Of a DNA stretch of 64,000 nucleotides, positions 61,204 to 64,000 are shown piece by piece. Origin of the DNA: an uncultured Clostridia bacterium (GTDB lineage Bacteria; Bacillota; Clostridia; Oscillospirales; Ruminococcaceae); the NCBI GenBank assembly GCA_947630555.1, contig CANRIA010000001.1, positions 62,001 to 126,000 of the forward strand, given 5' to 3'. Within the stretch, counting starts at the first letter, position 1. Each line of letters opens with the position of its first letter. The notes below the pieces were generated by a model, which saw only the letters and a program-made list of their open reading frames with translations, had not been told where the DNA came from and searched no databases. A program made the position numbers and the translations under genes.

Positions 61204-61238
61204 ATTATACCATAACGCTTACGCTTTTATGGTATAAT
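61204..61238 (+). promoter_or_regulatory. Inverted repeat carrying a second extended -10 box
   Basis: ATTATACCATA (61204-61214) and TATGGTATAAT (61228-61238) are perfect complements. The right arm contains TGG-TATAAT, an extended -10 without -35, placed to start the first RNA below. The same arm sequence occurs at 61118-61128 in the first promoter. Confidence 0.5.
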
Positions 61239-61251
61239 AAATATATACAGC

Positions 61252-61345
61252 AGTCCGAGGTGGTAAATTTCGCAGCGACCACACGCCGATGGTACGACAG
61301 GGGGCGACCCCGAGAGATGCAGGAGGGTGCTGCGCCTGCCGGACT
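61252..61345 (+). ncRNA. Structured RNA, tandem copy 1, unknown family
   Basis: 94 nt closed by AGTCCG/CGGACT. Inside: helix P2 GTGGT (61260-61264)/ACCAC (61278-61282); the sequence CACGCCGATGGTAC; a GGGG-GCGA-CCCC hairpin; GAGAGATGC; helix P4 GCAGG (61319-61323)/CCTGC (61335-61339). The P2 loop CGCAGC (61271-61276) is complementary to the P4 loop GCTGCG (61329-61334), a likely kissing contact. GCCGATGGTAC and GAGAG recall 5S rRNA loop E, but the rest is not 5S. Confidence 0.72.
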
Positions 61346-61360
61346 AATGTATAGATGTAT

Positions 61361-61463
61361 AGGTTATCTAAGGTGGAGGAATTCGTACGATCCACACGCC
61401 GATGGTACAGACAAGGTGAGACCCTGAGAGACGCAGGAGAAGTGTACGCCTGCTAGATAACCT
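61361..61463 (+). ncRNA. Structured RNA, tandem copy 2, unknown family
   Basis: 103 nt closed by ten perfect pairs, AGGTTATCTA/TAGATAACCT. P2 is GTGGA (61373-61377)/TCCAC (61391-61395), P4 is GCAGG (61433-61437)/CCTGC (61449-61453), loop contact CGTACG (61384-61389)/TGTACG (61443-61448). Identical to copy 1 in CCACACGCCGATGGTAC, GAGAGA, GCAGGAG and CGCCTGC while helices and the loop contact change on both sides. Followed by a terminator; no downstream gene on this strand. Confidence 0.74.
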
Positions 61464-61498
61464 GACTTATATAACTAGCACAATAGGACTTAAAATGA

Positions 61499-61535
61499 GA
61501 GGGCTTCGGCTTATGCCAAAGTCCTCTTGCTTTTT
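61499..61535 (+). terminator. Terminator after the tandem RNAs
   Basis: GAGGGCTT-C-GGC, TTAT loop, GCC-A-AAGTCCTC, then TTGCTTTTT. May serve icd on the other strand as well. Confidence 0.82.
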
Positions 61536-61543
61536 GTGTATTT

Positions 61544-62755
61544 TTACAGCATAGCTTTCAGCCGTGCGTTTATCTCATTAAGGAATGTCTCCGTATCCAC
61601 CGCCCGCTTGTTTTCAAGCTTTGAAATAAGCGACAGGTTCTTGTCCATTATGCCGTCCTCCATTGTCTGTATGGAAGCCTTTTCAAGCTTTTGCGCAAAG
61701 TCGGAAAGCTGCGGTATGCCGTCAAGCTCGCCCCTCTTTTTAAGTGCGCCCGTCCATGCAAAGATCGTGGCTATCGGGTTGGTAGAGGTCTTTTCGCCTT
61801 TGAGATAGTTGTAATAGTGGCGCGTAACAGTGCCGTGAGCCGCCTCAAATTCATATACACCGGCAGGCGATACCAGCACCGAAGTCATAAGACCAAGGCT
61901 GCCGAAAGCAGTCGCCAGCATATCAGACATAACATCACCGTCGTAGTTCTTGCAAGCCCATATATAGCCGCCCTCCGAGCGTATCACCCTTGCAACTGCA
62001 TCGTCTATCAGCGTGTAGAAGTAGGAAATGCCAAGCAGTTCAAACTTTGCCTTGTATTCGCGATCAAAGATCTCCTGGAAAATATCTTTGAAAGTGTGGT
62101 CGTACTTTTTCGAGATGGTGTCTTTCGATGCAAACCATATATCCTGCTTCATATCAAGCGCATAGTTAAAGCAAGCACGGGCGAAAGACTCAATAGAATC
62201 GCGCCTGTTGTGCACGCCCTGAATTATGCCGTCGCTGCCGTTGAATTCGTGAATGACCTCGCGCGTTTCGTTGCCGTCTTTGTCGGTAAGAACAAGTTCA
62301 GCCTTTGAGCCCTCGGGGCACTTCATCTCAACATTTTTGTATATATCGCCGTATGCATGACGTGCTATAGTTATAGGCTTTGTCCATGTGGGTATGTAAG
62401 GCGTTATGCCCTTTACAAGTATCGGCGTTCTGAAAACTGTGCCGTCAAGTATCGCCCTTATTGTGCCGTTGGGCGATTTCCACATCTGCGAAAGTTTATA
62501 TTCCGTCATACGCGCGGCGTTGGGGGTAATGGTAGCGCACTTTACAGCAACACCGTGCTTTTTCGTCGCGTTTGAAGCATCGATAGTTACCTGATCTTCC
62601 GTTTCGTTGCGGTGAACCAGCCCGAGGTCGTAATACTCTGTCTTCAGGTCAACATAGGGCTCAATGAGTATCTCCTTTATCCACTTCCAGATAACTCTCG
62701 TCATCTCGTCGCCGTCCATTTCAACAATGGGGGTCGTCATACGAATTTTTTCCAT
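61544..62755 (-). CDS. icd: NADP-dependent isocitrate dehydrogenase, homodimeric type II
   Basis: 403 aa. Oxidative decarboxylation of isocitrate to 2-oxoglutarate. Eukaryote-like subfamily, shown by PIVEMDGDEMTRVIW, SPNGTIRAILDGTVFR, NYDGDVMSDMLATAFGSLG and the NADP-type loop EAAHGTVTRHYYNYLKGEKTSTNPIA. The start follows GGAGG. Lies downstream of the PARG and a small membrane protein gene on the same strand. Confidence 0.95.
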   Translation of the reverse strand: MEKIRMTTPIVEMDGDEMTRVIWKWIKEILIEPYVDLKTEYYDLGLVHRNETEDQVTIDASNATKKHGVAVKCATITPNAARMTEYKLSQMWKSPNGTIRAILDGTVFRTPILVKGITPYIPTWTKPITIARHAYGDIYKNVEMKCPEGSKAELVLTDKDGNETREVIHEFNGSDGIIQGVHNRRDSIESFARACFNYALDMKQDIWFASKDTISKKYDHTFKDIFQEIFDREYKAKFELLGISYFYTLIDDAVARVIRSEGGYIWACKNYDGDVMSDMLATAFGSLGLMTSVLVSPAGVYEFEAAHGTVTRHYYNYLKGEKTSTNPIATIFAWTGALKKRGELDGIPQLSDFAQKLEKASIQTMEDGIMDKNLSLISKLENKRAVDTETFLNEINARLKAML

Positions 62756-62773
62756 AATTATTCCTCCTGTAAT

Positions 62774-63103
62774 TTATAGTATCGAAAAGCACATCAGTAC
62801 AAAGCCTGTTATCAGCAAAATGCCCGTCGCGGCGGTCAGAGAAGTCCTCAGACACTGCCACCCTCTGCCCTCTTTTTTTCTGAATATCAGATATATCACA
62901 GCGGTGACTATTGCAAGCGCAAGTGCAAACACAGGCATAACCCTGCGCAGACCGCTGTCTGTTTTCATCTGCTCTATAAGGTTTACAAGGCGTATAGTGA
63001 AGATGTCTGCAAGCCGTATTATACTGTACAAAGCTATCATGGCAAGCGCGACAAGCAGCAGTATAAATACCAAAATATCGCCGAAATTTCGTTTCTTTTT
63101 CAT
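62774..63103 (-). CDS. Small membrane protein, unknown function
   Basis: 109 aa with three hydrophobic segments (about 9-31, 52-72, 86-108). I place the start at ATG 63103, seven bases after the PARG stop; the longer frame begins at TTG 63130 inside the preceding gene. Weak ribosome site. No family recognised. Confidence 0.65.
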   Translation of the reverse strand: MKKKRNFGDILVFILLLVALAMIALYSIIRLADIFTIRLVNLIEQMKTDSGLRRVMPVFALALAIVTAVIYLIFRKKEGRGWQCLRTSLTAATGILLITGFVLMCFSIL

Positions 63104-63110
63104 ATCTGTA

Positions 63111-63800
63111 TCACGGTATCGCAAAAACAACTTCCATGTTGCCTGCGTATTCGTTTATGGCGTTTTCAAACATCGGCAGCACTACTTCTCTCTTGTTGCC
63201 GAAAACACCGCAGCCGTATGCCCCGAGTATAAGCAGCTGAGGCTGTTTTTCTGCCGCAAAGCTGACTATCTTTTCTATCCTGCGCTTCATTACCGCGTTT
63301 ATTTTCTCATCTGACATAATCTCTTTCGCCCTTGTTCTGTTAACGGCAGGAGAGGTTATAAACGCGCATTTTATCGCTTCTTTCAGCTTCTCACCGCTGT
63401 CATAGCGTATAACGGGAACATCTTGCGAATATATCATGCCGTCGGTGTAGTCGGGCGTGCGGTGCCTGTAGTTCGCATCATAAAATTCGTGAACATCTTT
63501 CAGCGTGTAATACAGCCCCGATGCACGGCAGATAGATTCTTCCTGTGCATTAGCGCCTTTTATGTAGCCTCCTCCGGGGTGCTTAGCGCTTGCAAAGTTG
63601 AGAGCTATCATGCTTTTGCCTGCGTTTTCAATAATGCACTGCACGGTGGTCATCTTTACAAGATTTTCAGCGAGCACAAATTTTTGGCTCCTCTCGCGCT
63701 TTATACATTTGACATCTGCAATATACTGCGAGCGCATACCTTCAAACGCGCCCTGCTCAAAAAGTCTGTTGTTGTCTGCAATTATTTCAGCATATCTCAT
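63111..63800 (-). CDS. Bacterial poly(ADP-ribose) glycohydrolase-type protein (TIGR02452)
   Basis: 229 aa. The PARG signature is intact: HPGGGYIKGANAQEESICR, i.e. GGG followed by the catalytic QEE. The macrodomain-like fold also shows LNFASAKHPGGG and LILGAYGCGVFGNKREVV. Hydrolyses ADP-ribose linkages, so it may reverse ADP-ribosylation or degrade related nucleotides; no ADP-ribosyltransferase or DarT is visible in the window. Operon with the downstream membrane protein and icd. Confidence 0.9.
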   Translation of the reverse strand: MRYAEIIADNNRLFEQGAFEGMRSQYIADVKCIKRERSQKFVLAENLVKMTTVQCIIENAGKSMIALNFASAKHPGGGYIKGANAQEESICRASGLYYTLKDVHEFYDANYRHRTPDYTDGMIYSQDVPVIRYDSGEKLKEAIKCAFITSPAVNRTRAKEIMSDEKINAVMKRRIEKIVSFAAEKQPQLLILGAYGCGVFGNKREVVLPMFENAINEYAGNMEVVFAIP

Positions 63801-63830
63801 ATTATTACCTCTTTACATATGGTGGTTTCT

Positions 63831-64000
63831 CTAAGCGAGCGCAAACAGAATATACGGCGATACTAAGGCAAGCCCTGCAATTACCCACAGGCATATGGCT
63901 GTTACAGCCCTTGCTTTGTAAGAAATTTTATCATACCGCTTGCACAGCGCAAAGTACCACACAAACCCGAGTACGCATATAAACACCGGCAAAAACATTA
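63831..64000 (-). CDS. Membrane protein, possibly complete at 63998, upstream edge unseen
   Basis: The minus-strand frame from the window edge encodes a hydrophobic protein: FLPVFICVLGFVWYFALC, a short basic loop CKRYDKISYKAR, then VTAICLWVIAGLALVSPYILFALA and a stop at 63831-63833. An ATG at 63996-63998 would give 55 aa, but the gene may extend outside. Lies 30 bases upstream of the PARG gene. Confidence 0.55.
   Translation of the reverse strand, partial: MFLPVFICVLGFVWYFALCKRYDKISYKARAVTAICLWVIAGLALVSPYILFALA

Noticed and set aside
61252..61463. 5S rRNA genes
   Set aside because: Only GCCGATGGTAC and GAGAG resemble 5S; the 5' half, length and helix order differ, and copies have unrelated closing stems.

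Overview
The window is a chromosomal segment of a low-to-medium GC Firmicute, most likely a gut clostridium of the Oscillospiraceae/Ruminococcus type. Evidence: AddAB rather than RecBCD, the HrcA/CIRCE heat-shock system, a dgt-dnaG-rpoD cluster, RNase HI, a type II NADP isocitrate dehydrogenase, and a lipoprotein with a long threonine linker of the kind seen in ruminococci. Sigma-A promoters are very regular: TTGACA-like, 17 bp, TATAAT. Species assignment is inference; no rRNA operon is present.

Layout. 1-3.9 kb: end of a histidine kinase, an HtrA protease, a CAP-domain lipoprotein, a CPBP membrane protease. 4-11.4 kb: htpG under a CIRCE operator, then rpmE, yigZ, dgt, dnaG and rpoD on the minus strand. 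11.6-25.8 kb: ilvE, a lipid kinase, a TPR membrane protein, a GH2 glycosidase, rmuC with a DUF4236 protein, tadA with an AI-2E-type permease, and pcrA. 25.8-28.8 kb: an accessory island with a mosaic of intergenic repeats, three tandem 142-bp small-RNA units and an IS110 element with a candidate bridge RNA. 28.8-45.9 kb: flavin reductase, a small exported peptide, addB-addA, GNAT, a degenerate signal-peptidase-like protein, rnhA, a lone EF-Tu domain II protein, mnmA, glutathione peroxidase, tRNA-Thr, carbonic anhydrase, and an ECF sigma factor with a large membrane partner behind four repeated promoter-like units. 46-55 kb: Lrp regulator, aminotransferase, ispE, a radical SAM activase, and a cell-surface acylation cluster (transglutaminase-like protein, MBOAT, AlgX-like protein, lipoprotein). 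55-61 kb: rsmE and the hrcA-grpE-dnaK-dnaJ operon behind two overlapping CIRCE elements. 61-64 kb: a stand-alone transcript with two tandem structured RNAs, then icd, a bacterial PARG and membrane proteins.

The strongest candidates for something undescribed are RNAs: (i) the three 142-bp-periodic units at 26837-27224, each with its own consensus promoter and intrinsic terminator; (ii) the paired RNAs at 61252-61463, whose copies covary in three helices and in a loop-loop contact; (iii) the IS110 bridge-RNA candidate, where the element ends, the predicted circle-junction promoter and short guide matches can be read from the sequence. I could not run structure, homology or covariance searches, so family names for (i) and (ii) are left open.
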